A stretch of 33,219 bases of DNA, taken from assembly GCF_002086485.1 (NCBI RefSeq), contig NZ_MVHF01000069.1, forward strand, positions 1-33,219, given 5' to 3'. This document shows, in pieces, positions 7,965-15,038 of this stretch. Position 1 is the stretch's first letter; every line of letters begins with the position of its first letter. Source of the stretch: Mycobacterium aquaticum. GTDB taxonomy: Bacteria > Actinomycetota > Actinomycetes > Mycobacteriales > Mycobacteriaceae. The translations under genes were made by a program, and so were the position numbers. The notes beneath the pieces are model-generated. The model made no database searches and was not told the origin of the DNA. It saw nothing but the letters and a program-made list of their open reading frames with translations.

Positions 7965-8531
7965 TCACCCGCCGACGGCGAGTCCGTGGGCGGCCGCATA
8001 GGCCAGCGCCTGCTCGATATCGACCTTCGCGCCGCGCAGCTTCGCCGTGGTCCAGAAGGTGGGGTCGACGCGCGAGGCGCGCAGATCGGCCTCTTCGAGC
8101 TTGGCGTCCTGGACCCGGGCGCCGGTCAGGTCGGCACGCCGCAGCACTGCCTTGCGCAGGTCGGCACCGACCAGACTGGTTTCCCGCAGCCGACAGTCCG
8201 AGAGGTCGACGCCGCGCAGATCGCACCCACCGAGCACCGCGAGCGTCAGGTCGGACTCCACCAGCGTGATCGGTCGCAGCCGCGCTTCGGTGAACACCGA
8301 GCCCAGCAGGCTGCAGTTGGTGAATGTGCTGTGCCACAGCGTGGCCCGGCGGAACGTGCAGTTGCGGAACGCCGAGCCGGAATGCTCCGACTCGGACAGG
8401 TCGACGCCGCTGAAATCGCACTCGGTGAAGACGACGCGCTCGGTGCGCAGCCGGCTAAGGGCTCCGTCGTATTCGTCGGCACGAAAATCGACGCCGACGA
8501 ATTCTTCGTCGGCCCAGGAGAGGTCCGCCAC
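7965..8531 (-). CDS. mfpA: Pentapeptide-repeat DNA-gyrase modulator MfpA
   Basis: The 188-residue right-handed beta-helix protein has a backbone of pentapeptide repeats of A(D/N)LXX type (for example CDFSG VDLSE, SAFRN CTFRR ATLWH, GADLR KAVLR RADLT GARVQ). The fold mimics B-form DNA. Characterised mycobacterial MfpA binds DNA gyrase and affects fluoroquinolone susceptibility. Length and sequence closely follow M. tuberculosis Rv3361c, including FSGVDLSESEHSGSAFRNC and the C-terminal AAAHGLAVGG. The start is GTG at 8531, 4 bp after the mfpB stop. An earlier N-terminus is excluded by mfpB. It is the last gene of the five-gene conservon, so its expression depends on mfpX-D-C-B. Gyrase is the expected target; resistance in this organism cannot be read from sequence. 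Confidence 0.95.
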   Translation of the reverse strand: MADLSWADEEFVGVDFRADEYDGALSRLRTERVVFTECDFSGVDLSESEHSGSAFRNCTFRRATLWHSTFTNCSLLGSVFTEARLRPITLVESDLTLAVLGGCDLRGVDLSDCRLRETSLVGADLRKAVLRRADLTGARVQDAKLEEADLRASRVDPTFWTTAKLRGAKVDIEQALAYAAAHGLAVGG

Positions 8532-8535
8532 GGGC

Positions 8536-9135
8536 TCAGCCCGGCAGCGCGGTCAGGCTGCTGAGTGAGTATTCGGTGATGGCGATCAGCGCGGCCTTGG
8601 CCGAGTTGCGGTCGCGCGCGTCCACGGTGATCACCGGGATGTGGTCGGGCAGGGCGAGCGCCTTGCGCACGGCCTGTGTCGGGTGCCGCGGCGCATCGTC
8701 GAACTCGTTGACCGCGACGATGAACGGCAGATTGCGGGCCTCGAAGAAGTCGACCGCGGCGAAGCTGTCCTGCAGCCGGCGGATGTCGACCAGCACAATG
8801 GCGCCGATGGCCCCGCGCACCAGGTCGTCCCACATGAACCAGAACCGGCGCTGGCCGGGAGTGCCGAACAGATAGAGGACCAGATCCTCGTCGAGGGTGA
8901 TCCGGCCGAAGTCCATCGCGACCGTGGTGGTCCGCTTGTCCGGGGTGCCGTCGAGGAGGTCGACGCCTTCGGAGACGTTGGTGACCAACGCCTCGGTCCG
9001 CAGCGGCATGATCTCCGAGACCGAGCCCACGAACGTCGTTTTGCCTGCCCCGAACCCGCCTGAGATGACGATCTTCGTCGACGCAGCCCGCCGCCGCGGT
9101 TTGCCGTCGGCGCGGTCAGAGTGCCCGTAGACCAC
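8536..9135 (-). CDS. mfpB: Conservon small GTPase MfpB
   Basis: This 199-residue Ras-like GTPase is of the MglA/Cvn-D kind found in actinobacterial conservons. It has a P-loop GGFGAGKT (26-33), a switch segment around MDFGRI (74-79), GTPGQRRFWFMWDDLVRG (91-108) and NEFD (143-146) in the guanine-specificity position, where NKxD is usual. MfpB is reported to work with MfpA on gyrase, GTP-bound MfpB modulating the MfpA effect. The GTG at 9135 overlaps the end of mfpC by 20 bp. A later start is possible because the first 17 or so residues are basic and poorly structured. It is cytosolic and coupled to the roadblock and DUF742 partners. Confidence 0.94.
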   Translation of the reverse strand: MVYGHSDRADGKPRRRAASTKIVISGGFGAGKTTFVGSVSEIMPLRTEALVTNVSEGVDLLDGTPDKRTTTVAMDFGRITLDEDLVLYLFGTPGQRRFWFMWDDLVRGAIGAIVLVDIRRLQDSFAAVDFFEARNLPFIVAVNEFDDAPRHPTQAVRKALALPDHIPVITVDARDRNSAKAALIAITEYSLSSLTALPG

Positions 9136-9484
9136 GCAGGGTCCTTCCTATCAGTTCGCGGCGCTCGTCGAAGGTCGCCGAGTCGTCGAGGGTGGTGTGC
9201 ACCCGTAGATAACCCTGCGTCACCAGGTCCCCGATTAGCACGCGCGCCACGCCGAGCGGCAGGGACAAATGTGCCGCGATCTCCGCCACAGATGGGCGCT
9301 CGACGCACAGTTCCACGATTTGACCACGAACGTCGCGAGTCGACCAACGCGGTTCACGCGGCGGGGACTCCAATGTCTCCACCGGGGCCTCCATCGGCAG
9401 GTGGACGCGAGAATCGGTGCGGCCTGCCGTCAGCGTGTAGGGACGGACCAGGCTCGGTTGCTCGGCGGGATCAGATGCGTCCAT
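9116..9484 (-). CDS. mfpC: DUF742 conservon protein MfpC
   Basis: The 122-residue DUF742 protein is the third conservon component. The family signature VRPYTLTAGRT is at about 13-23. The C-terminal half (from about 48) reads as a winged-helix-like fold: IVELCVERPSVAEIAAHLSLPLGVARVLIGDLVTQGYLRVH. DNA binding is unproven. I chose ATG 9484, seven bases after the mfpD stop. An upstream in-frame extension would overlap mfpD and lacks conserved residues. It overlaps mfpB by 20 bp, implying translational coupling. In related conservons these proteins complex with the GTPase and roadblock protein at the membrane kinase; that is family knowledge, not visible here. Confidence 0.92.
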   Translation of the reverse strand: MDASDPAEQPSLVRPYTLTAGRTDSRVHLPMEAPVETLESPPREPRWSTRDVRGQIVELCVERPSVAEIAAHLSLPLGVARVLIGDLVTQGYLRVHTTLDDSATFDERRELIGRTLRGLRAL

Positions 9485-9491
9485 GGACCGC

Positions 9492-9902
9492 TCACGAAGG
9501 TTGGGGTGCCCGGCGCGACGACTGCACAACAGCGCCGACGCGCTCCACCAGGATCGCCATCTCGTACCCGATCTGCCCGATGTCGCAGGACCGGCCGGCC
9601 AGCGTCGCCAGGTTCGAACCGTCGCCGACCCGCATCAACAACAGGTAGCCGTTGTCCATCTCGACCACCGACTGCAGCACGTTGCCGCCGTCGAAGAGTT
9701 GCGCCGCACCCGTGGCCAGGCTGGCCAGCCCGGACGCCACCGCCGCGAGCTGGTCTGCTCGTTCGATCGGCATGTCCTCGCTGGCCGCCATCAACAGGCC
9801 GTCTGCCGACACCAGGACGGCGTGCGACACCCCGGACACCTCGCGGGCGAACTTGGACACCAACCAGTCCAGAGAATCGCGCTGCGCTCCTCCACGGGTC
9901 AT
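9492..9902 (-). CDS. mfpD: Roadblock/LC7-domain protein MfpD (Rv3364c-like)
   Basis: This 136-residue roadblock/LC7 domain protein belongs to the class that regulates MglA-type GTPases. The fold is visible as helix SLDWLVSKFAREVSG, strand HAVLVSADGLLMAAS, a long helix ERADQLAAVASGLASLATGAAQLF and strand pair VLQSVVEMDNGYLLLMRVGDGSNLATLA. ATG 9902 overlaps the mfpX stop by 4 bp (ATGA). It probably acts as regulator or platform for the GTPase MfpB. From memory, the M. tuberculosis homologue has also been reported to inhibit host cathepsin G. Nothing in this sequence, such as a signal peptide, shows export. Confidence 0.94.
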   Translation of the reverse strand: MTRGGAQRDSLDWLVSKFAREVSGVSHAVLVSADGLLMAASEDMPIERADQLAAVASGLASLATGAAQLFDGGNVLQSVVEMDNGYLLLMRVGDGSNLATLAGRSCDIGQIGYEMAILVERVGAVVQSSRRAPQPS

Positions 9903-12763
9903 TCGCTATCTGTTCCTCTGGTCTCTCGGGCGTGCGACCGGCCGGCGGCCACGCCGCCGAAATGGTTGCTGATGCTCGCGCGGACGGCCTCGGGATCACG
10001 CGGCTGGAACGCCGCGAATACGCCGCTGTCAGGTTTGTCAGCCGATGCTACCGCTTCAGCGCTGTCTTCATAGCGGTGCGCTCCGCCGTTGCGGTGCCGG
10101 CCGTTGAGTCCGGCGACCGCCGCGACGCCACCCGGTACGAGGCGGGCACCCGGCGTACGCATCGGCAGACCCTCCTCGGTGTGCTGCTCGACCGGCGCAT
10201 CCTGCGCCGCGGCGGCGACGGTCCAGCCCTTCTCCCAGACGGTCTTCCAGTCCAGGTCGGCGCTGCGCACGTGCGTGGTCGGGTCGATGTCCCATTCGGT
10301 CACCATCGACTGGTAGATCGCGTCGCCGTCCCCGGCGGTCACCGTCGATTGCGGCTCTGCGGTCGCGGGTTGCGGCGCGGCGGGTGGGGTCGGAGGAGTG
10401 AACTCCGGCTGCGGGCCATTGGACGCGGCCTGGGCACGCGAGGCGAAGAACGCCGACGTGTTGGTCACCGCGGTGTTGGTCAGCGCCCCGTTCGCCGTGT
10501 CCTGGCTGGGATGCTCCTCGTCCTCGGTCGGCCACTGCTGCGGCCATGAGGCAGCCGGTTCGCGCACCGGCAAGGCCTCGGCCGCCGGTTCCACTGCGGG
10601 TTCCTCGGCCGCGGGCTCCGCCGGCTCGGAGGTGATCGGAGCAAGCGTCGGAGGCAGGTCGGATATACCGCTGGCCCCCGGGCTGCGCTGCGGCAGCAAT
10701 CCGAACGGCGCGTCGGCGTGGCCGTTGCGCAGCGGCTCGGCGGCATCGGCCGAACCGGCCGGCCGGGTATCGAGGCCCATCGCGGCCGCCAACCCCGTCG
10801 GGGCGGCAGCGGACGCATTGCCCGTCGGGCGCGGTGCGGGTGCCAGGGACACCCCGTCACGCACCAGCAGCTCCGCCGGAATGTAGATCCCGGCGGTGGT
10901 GCCGGAGTTCGGCTCCTCGGAGATGGTGCTGCGCAACCGGACCACCAGACCATGCTGGGTGGCCAGCCGCCCGACCACGAACAGGCCCATGTGGCGGGCG
11001 GTGTACGGGTTGACCTCACCACCGGACTGCAGACGTGTGTTGGCGACCCGCAGGTCTGCCTCGGTCATGCCCAGGCCGATGTCGCTGACCTCGATGACCA
11101 GACCGCCGGTGTCGGCGTACACGGCCGAGACGCGGACCTGGGAGATCGGCGGCGAATACCGCAGGGCGTTGTCGAGCAGCTCGGCCAGCAGGTGGATCAG
11201 GTCACCGGATGCCGATCCGACGACCTCGGCCTCGGCGACGGTGGCCGTGATGACCCGCGCGTAGTCCTCGACCTCCGATGCCGCGGCGTTGATGATCGTG
11301 TCGATCGGGACCGGGTCTTTGTGCTCGCGCGTCACCTTCGAGCCCGAGAGCACCAGCAGGTTGGCGCCGTTGCGTCGCATCCTGGCAGCCAGATGGTCCA
11401 GCTTGAACAGGCTTTCCAGCCGTTCGGGATCGTCCTCGTCACGCTCGAGCCGGTCGATCAGCGAAAGCTGCTGATCCACCAGCGAACGGCTGCGCCGCGA
11501 CAACGTCTCGAACATGTCGGACACCTGCGACTGCAGCTGTGCCTGCTCGCCGGCGAGGAAGACGGCCTGCTGGTGCAGTTCGTCGACGGCGTGGGCCACC
11601 TGGCCGACCTCTTCGGTGGTGTACACGGGCAGCGGCTCGACAATGCCGGGCTCACCGCCGCTGCGGACACGTTCGATCTCGGTCGCCAGATCCTCGTGGG
11701 CGACTTTGAGTGCGCTGTCACGCAGGGTCCGCAGTGGACGCACGAGTGACCGCGCGACGAGCAACACGATCACCAATGCGCTGACGATGGCGATGGCAAC
11801 CAGAATCGCGTCGCGGATGGCGGCGCTGCGCTGATGGTTGGCTTCGGCGTCGACGGCGGCCGGGATGGACTCGGTGAAGTCGCCGATCATCTGCTCGGCG
11901 ACCTTGTCGGTGGCCTGCAGCGAGGCGAGCAGATCGGGGTTGTCGACGAGCGGAATCGTCGGATCGGACAACATGCCCAGCCGCTTGACCATCTCCGAGC
12001 GCAGTGTCGCCGCCTGCTCGGAGGCCCCGCCCAGCACCTTTGCCATCGCCGTCACGGTCGACGGTTCGGTACCGGCCAGCGCGACCATCGAGCTGCGCAG
12101 TACCGGCTCGGGCAGGTCGCCGCCGCGGGTGACCAGCAGCCGCTGCATCATCATCTGCCCGCGGGCGCCGATGGCCCGGGACAACGCGTCGGCCTTCAGC
12201 TGCACGTCCTGGTCGTCGGTGCGCGCCGATCCGGTGACCGCGGTCTCCGCAGTGAGCAGTAGCGAGCCGTAGCCCATCACCCGGGTCCGCAGGTCGACGG
12301 CATTGGCCATCACCGCGCCGACCAGTTCCTGGCCCTTGTCGATCAGGCTGTTGACCGATTGTGCGACGTCGTCGGCGACCTGGGTGGAGTCCGTACGCTG
12401 ACGCAGGTCGTTCTTGCGCTCGGTGAACTCCGCCATCGCAGCCTGGGCGTCACCACCCTCGGTGGCGGCCACCATGACGCTTTCCAGCGCCGCCATGTAT
12501 TTGTCGATGTCCGGGATCATTTCGGCGCGGTCTGCGGCCAGGCGCAGCCGGGACGCCTCGACGGAGCTGCCGTAGATGCGCAATCCGCCGAACACCATGG
12601 CGAGAATCAGCGGCACCAGAACGATGGCGAGCACTTTCCCGCGGACGGGCCAGTTGGCGGGCGACCAACGCGATGGTCGCTTTGCCGGTACGTGTGGCGT
12701 CGACGCGAATTCGACCACCGTTCCGTCGGCCTGTTTGAGCTGCGAAAAGGCGGTCATCGGCAT
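9899..12763 (-). CDS. mfpX: Sensor histidine-kinase-like membrane protein MfpX
   Basis: This 954-residue protein heads the conservon. It has a cytoplasmic N-tail, TM1 at about 44-62, an extracytoplasmic helical nitrate/nitrite-sensing-like domain at 65-315, TM2 at about 319-340, a HAMP region (RPLRTLRDSALKVAHEDL), and a coiled-coil helix to about 440. Next come an H-box-like segment LDHLAARMRRN with H457 and a HATPase domain (N box ELLDNALRYSPP, D561-G563-G565, HMGLFVVGRLA). About 300 Pro/Ala-rich residues follow, with a conserved tail including WKTVWEKGW and GLPMRTPGARLVPG. No response regulator is adjacent; signalling through the GTPase module is inferred from the conservon. Starts at 12763 or 12757 (MTAFSQ) are possible, with AGGG a few bases upstream. 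Confidence 0.95.
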   Translation of the reverse strand: MPMTAFSQLKQADGTVVEFASTPHVPAKRPSRWSPANWPVRGKVLAIVLVPLILAMVFGGLRIYGSSVEASRLRLAADRAEMIPDIDKYMAALESVMVAATEGGDAQAAMAEFTERKNDLRQRTDSTQVADDVAQSVNSLIDKGQELVGAVMANAVDLRTRVMGYGSLLLTAETAVTGSARTDDQDVQLKADALSRAIGARGQMMMQRLLVTRGGDLPEPVLRSSMVALAGTEPSTVTAMAKVLGGASEQAATLRSEMVKRLGMLSDPTIPLVDNPDLLASLQATDKVAEQMIGDFTESIPAAVDAEANHQRSAAIRDAILVAIAIVSALVIVLLVARSLVRPLRTLRDSALKVAHEDLATEIERVRSGGEPGIVEPLPVYTTEEVGQVAHAVDELHQQAVFLAGEQAQLQSQVSDMFETLSRRSRSLVDQQLSLIDRLERDEDDPERLESLFKLDHLAARMRRNGANLLVLSGSKVTREHKDPVPIDTIINAAASEVEDYARVITATVAEAEVVGSASGDLIHLLAELLDNALRYSPPISQVRVSAVYADTGGLVIEVSDIGLGMTEADLRVANTRLQSGGEVNPYTARHMGLFVVGRLATQHGLVVRLRSTISEEPNSGTTAGIYIPAELLVRDGVSLAPAPRPTGNASAAAPTGLAAAMGLDTRPAGSADAAEPLRNGHADAPFGLLPQRSPGASGISDLPPTLAPITSEPAEPAAEEPAVEPAAEALPVREPAASWPQQWPTEDEEHPSQDTANGALTNTAVTNTSAFFASRAQAASNGPQPEFTPPTPPAAPQPATAEPQSTVTAGDGDAIYQSMVTEWDIDPTTHVRSADLDWKTVWEKGWTVAAAAQDAPVEQHTEEGLPMRTPGARLVPGGVAAVAGLNGRHRNGGAHRYEDSAEAVASADKPDSGVFAAFQPRDPEAVRASISNHFGGVAAGRSHARETRGTDSE

Positions 12764-13050
12764 CCAACCCTGCTACCGGCCGCATCTCGGCACTTCGGTC
12801 CTGAGGCGTGATTCATTAGGCTTCCTGCTAATTTCGCCCACGCTTGGGCGGGCGTCACTACGCCTGGCAATTCGACGAGTATGACAGCCGCTGGCGAGCG
12901 TTTCCACAATTCTTACTGAACAGACAGAGTTCGTGACCGAGCCGTAGCGCAGTCGTGTGGTAATTGAGCAAAGCTCGCAACCATCGCTGATCTTGTCGAT
13001 GGCCGTCGCTCGGAGTACGGTGCGCCGGCCGGCCGTACGATGACCTCGAA
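12764..13050. other. 287-bp intergenic region, mfpX / trmL
   Basis: This is the longest gene-free stretch in the window and is AT-richer than its surroundings. It must hold the mfp operon promoter (minus) and the trmL promoter (plus). CGCCCA-CGCT-TGGGCG (12835-12850) is a perfect 6-bp inverted repeat about 72 bp upstream of mfpX. TACGAT (13036-13041) is a plausible trmL -10, 9 nt before its ATG. I see no small ORF with a good ribosome-binding site and no RNA gene. Confidence 0.5.
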
Positions 13051-13515
13051 ATGTTCCGGTTGTTGTTTTTCTCGCCCCGAATCGCCCCCAATACGGGTAA
13101 CGCGATCAGGATGGTCGCCGCCACCGGCTGCGAATTACATCTGGTCGAGCCGCTGGGATTCGATCTGTCGGAGCCCGAACTGCGCCGCGCGGGGCTCGAT
13201 TACCACGACCTGGCGTCGGTGACCGTGCACCCGGATCTGGCCACCGCGTGGTCGGCGCTGATGCCGGCCAGTGTGTACGCGTTCACCGCGCACGCGTCGA
13301 CGCCGTTCGCCGATGTCAGCTACCAACCAGGCGATGTGCTGATGTTCGGACCGGAACCCACCGGATTGGACGCCGAGACGCTCGCGGACCCGCATATCAC
13401 GGGCCGCGTGCGTATCCCGATGCTCGACGGCAGGCGGTCACTGAACCTGTCGAACGCCGCCGCGGTCGCCGCGTACGAGGCGTGGCGGCAACACGGCTTC
13501 AGCGGCGCCGTCTGA
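13051..13515 (+). CDS. trmL: tRNA (cytidine/uridine-34 2'-O)-methyltransferase, SPOUT family
   Basis: This 154-residue SAM-dependent SPOUT methyltransferase is of the minimal TrmL type, predicted to 2'-O-methylate the wobble base of tRNA-Leu isoacceptors. It is the size of the catalytic domain alone. The three SPOUT motifs are present: motif 1 IAPNTGNAIRMVAATG (11-26, with N14 and R20), motif 2 VLMFGPEPTGL (about 96-106) and motif 3 RSLNLSNAAAVAAYEAWRQ (about 129-147), which form the trefoil-knot SAM pocket. It matches spoU (Rv3366) in gene order. The ATG at 13051 has no Shine-Dalgarno sequence. TACGAT upstream places the transcript start within a few bases of the start codon. Confidence 0.95.
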   Translation: MFRLLFFSPRIAPNTGNAIRMVAATGCELHLVEPLGFDLSEPELRRAGLDYHDLASVTVHPDLATAWSALMPASVYAFTAHASTPFADVSYQPGDVLMFGPEPTGLDAETLADPHITGRVRIPMLDGRRSLNLSNAAAVAAYEAWRQHGFSGAV

Positions 13516-13518
13516 TTT

Positions 13519-13534
13519 CTCCTTATATAAGGAG
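13519..13534. repeat. 16-bp perfect palindrome between convergent genes
   Basis: CTCCTTATATAAGGAG is a perfect palindrome three bases past the trmL stop, in the 30-bp gap before the end of the nitroreductase gene. As RNA it can form a 6-bp stem with an ATAT loop on both strands, so a shared terminator is the simplest reading. The AT-rich core is unusual in this GC-rich region, and a protein-binding site is an alternative. Confidence 0.6.
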
Positions 13535-13545
13535 TCGCGGGCGGC

Positions 13546-14199
13546 TCACCAGGTGTCCCAGTGCGTGAGCTGCTCGGCAGGCAGCCGCTTGGCCGGCTTG
13601 AAGTCGGTGCCCTTGGTATAGGCGATCGGGAACAGCCCGGCCTGCGCGTACTTGTCGAACGGGATGCCCAGTATCTCGGCGGCCTGCTTCTCACCGTCGC
13701 CCAGCAGGTGCAGTGTCGTCCACGCCGAACCCAGCCCGCGCGAGCGCAGCGCCAACATGAAGCTCCAGGCCGCGGGCAGCAGCGAGCCCCAGTACGACGC
13801 CTGCATGCCGGCAGGCGCTCCGTCCGGGCGGCCCTCCAGGCACGGCACCATCAGCACGGGCGCCTTCTCGAAGTTCTCGTTGAGGAACTTCGCCGAGCTC
13901 ATCACGGCGCCGATCTGCTCGTCGCGGATGTCACCGCGCTCGGGTGCGGGCAGGTCGAGGTAGGGGTTGGCGTTGGAGCGGTAGATGTCGGCCAGCGCCT
14001 TCTTCTTCGCCGGGTCCGTGACGAAGACCCATTGCCAGCCCTGAGCGTTGGAACCGGTCGGCGCCTGCAGCGCCAGGTCCAGACACTCCATGATCACCTC
14101 GCGCGGCACCGGCTTGTCGAAGTCGAGTCGCTTGCGCACCGATCGAGTGGTGGTCAGAAGTTCGTCAGTGGACAAGTTCAGGTTCGAATCGGCTGTCAT
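13546..14199 (-). CDS. Nitroreductase-family FMN oxidoreductase (Rv3368c-like)
   Basis: This 217-residue FMN-dependent NAD(P)H oxidoreductase has the nitroreductase fold. N-terminal TTTRSVRKRLDFDKPVPREVI carries the phosphate-binding Arg-Ser-x-Arg. APTGSNAQGWQWVFVTD is the second FMN segment. The C-terminal stretch SRGLGSAWTTLHLLGDGEKQAAEILGIP completes the cofactor site. Such enzymes are usually homodimers; the physiological substrate is unknown. Gene order (convergent with trmL, divergent from the split-barrel gene) matches Rv3368c. The ATG at 14199 has no Shine-Dalgarno site, but TAGTCT lies exactly 6 nt upstream, so the mRNA is probably leaderless. The promoter overlaps that of the neighbouring plus-strand gene. 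Confidence 0.94.
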   Translation of the reverse strand: MTADSNLNLSTDELLTTTRSVRKRLDFDKPVPREVIMECLDLALQAPTGSNAQGWQWVFVTDPAKKKALADIYRSNANPYLDLPAPERGDIRDEQIGAVMSSAKFLNENFEKAPVLMVPCLEGRPDGAPAGMQASYWGSLLPAAWSFMLALRSRGLGSAWTTLHLLGDGEKQAAEILGIPFDKYAQAGLFPIAYTKGTDFKPAKRLPAEQLTHWDTW

Positions 14200-14221
14200 G
14201 GCGCGAGACTACATTCGGGCC
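14200..14221. promoter_or_regulatory. 22-bp divergent promoter with overlapping -10 elements
   Basis: TACATT (14210-14215, plus) ends 6 nt before the ATG at 14222. TAGTCT (14211-14206, minus) ends 6 nt before the ATG at 14199. Both fit TANNNT with leaderless spacing, and both use the same T14210-A14211 base pairs as their -12/-11 positions. Two polymerases could not open this site simultaneously, so the two genes probably compete for initiation. Sequence facts are exact; function is inference. Confidence 0.75.
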
Positions 14222-14635
14222 ATGAGTGCTGAGTTGACTGCGGAAGTAATCGAACGCCTGACCACCGACCACTACGGCTGGTTGACCACCGTCGCGAAAT
14301 CGGGTCTGCCCGTGCCCCGGTTGGTGTGGTTCTACTTCGACGGCACCGATGTCGTCGTGTACTCGATGCCGGGTGCGGCCAAGGTCCGCCATGTGACGGC
14401 CCATCCGCAGGTGAGCCTGAACCTGGATTCGGACGGAAACGGCGGCGGCGTCATTGCCGTCGCGGGTCACGCGGCGGTCGACGCCACCGACGTGAACCCG
14501 CGCGAGGACACCGCGTATTGGGACAAGTACGCCGCCGATGCGGAGCAGTTCGGATTGACCGAGGCGATGGCCGCGTACAGCACGCGGCTGCGGATCACCA
14601 TCGACAAGGTGTGGACCACTCCGACCGGCGAATGA
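14222..14635 (+). CDS. Split-barrel flavin/F420-binding family protein (Rv3369-like)
   Basis: The 137-residue member of the pyridoxamine 5'-phosphate oxidase-like / F420H2-dependent reductase superfamily shows a six-stranded split barrel in the pattern HYGWLTTVAKSGLPVPRLVWFYFDGTDVVVYS, followed by AKVRHVTAHPQVSLNLDSDGNGGGVIAVAGHAAVD. A conserved K-x-R-H phosphate-contact segment is present. Cofactor identity (FMN, F420 or haem) cannot be decided by eye, although mycobacteria use F420 in many such proteins. The ATG at 14222 is supported by a leaderless-type TACATT six bases upstream. The frame stays open further upstream, but that would cross the divergent promoter. It faces the nitroreductase gene, suggesting related redox roles. 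Confidence 0.9.
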   Translation: MSAELTAEVIERLTTDHYGWLTTVAKSGLPVPRLVWFYFDGTDVVVYSMPGAAKVRHVTAHPQVSLNLDSDGNGGGVIAVAGHAAVDATDVNPREDTAYWDKYAADAEQFGLTEAMAAYSTRLRITIDKVWTTPTGE

Positions 14636-14644
14636 GCACCGGGC

Positions 14645-14875
14645 TCAGCGGGCCTGCCGGGCCGCGATGTGCCAGGCGCCGTGGTGGTTGTGCCAGCCGG
14701 GCTGGGCGTTGGGGGCCGGGTGGGCGTGCACCTGCGGGCTGAAGGAGTGGCCCGGGCCGGACGGCGCCGTGGACGTGGTGCTGGCCGACGCGGTGCCTGC
14801 CAGGCCGAGGGCGGCGCCGCCGATGATACCGGCGGAGATGATCGGGAGGGCGATTGCGCTTGCGATGCGGGTCAT
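14645..14875 (-). CDS. Small secreted histidine-rich protein, unknown function
   Basis: The 76-residue protein begins with a Sec-type signal sequence: MTR, a hydrophobic core IASAIALPIISAGIIGGAALGLA, and a likely cleavage site after ASA near residue 31. The predicted mature peptide, about 45 residues, contains HSFS, HAH and HNHHGAWH plus several prolines, and has no cysteine. A good ribosome-binding site (AAAGGA about 9 nt before ATG 14875) supports translation, unlike most neighbours, which seem leaderless. It is convergent with the split-barrel gene (9-bp gap). Metal binding by the His cluster is a guess; no family was recognised. Confidence 0.75.
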   Translation of the reverse strand: MTRIASAIALPIISAGIIGGAALGLAGTASASTTSTAPSGPGHSFSPQVHAHPAPNAQPGWHNHHGAWHIAARQAR

Positions 14876-15005
14876 TTCTGTAATCCTTTGGATGAGTTGG
14901 GTTTTCGTTTGTCTCGTCGGCTTGTTTCGCCGTTGAGATAAGAATGCCGCCCAACGCGGCCCGAGTCTGTCGCCCTAGTGGTGGATGCACCCGATGAACG
15001 TGGTG

Positions 15006-15021
15006 TCCCCCGATCGGGGGA
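15006..15021 (-). terminator. dnaE2 terminator hairpin
   Basis: TCCCCCGATCGGGGGA is a 16-bp perfect palindrome 17 bases beyond the dnaE2 stop. It folds to a 6-bp GC-rich stem with a GATC loop. There is no downstream T-tract, so if it terminates transcription it does so as a U-less hairpin. Confidence 0.5.
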
Positions 15022-15038
15022 ACTCTCCTATCGGCCCG

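Noticed and set aside
10718..11749. Plus-strand open frame inside mfpX
   Set aside because: Shadow of the mfpX kinase region; no ribosome-binding site and no recognisable domain.
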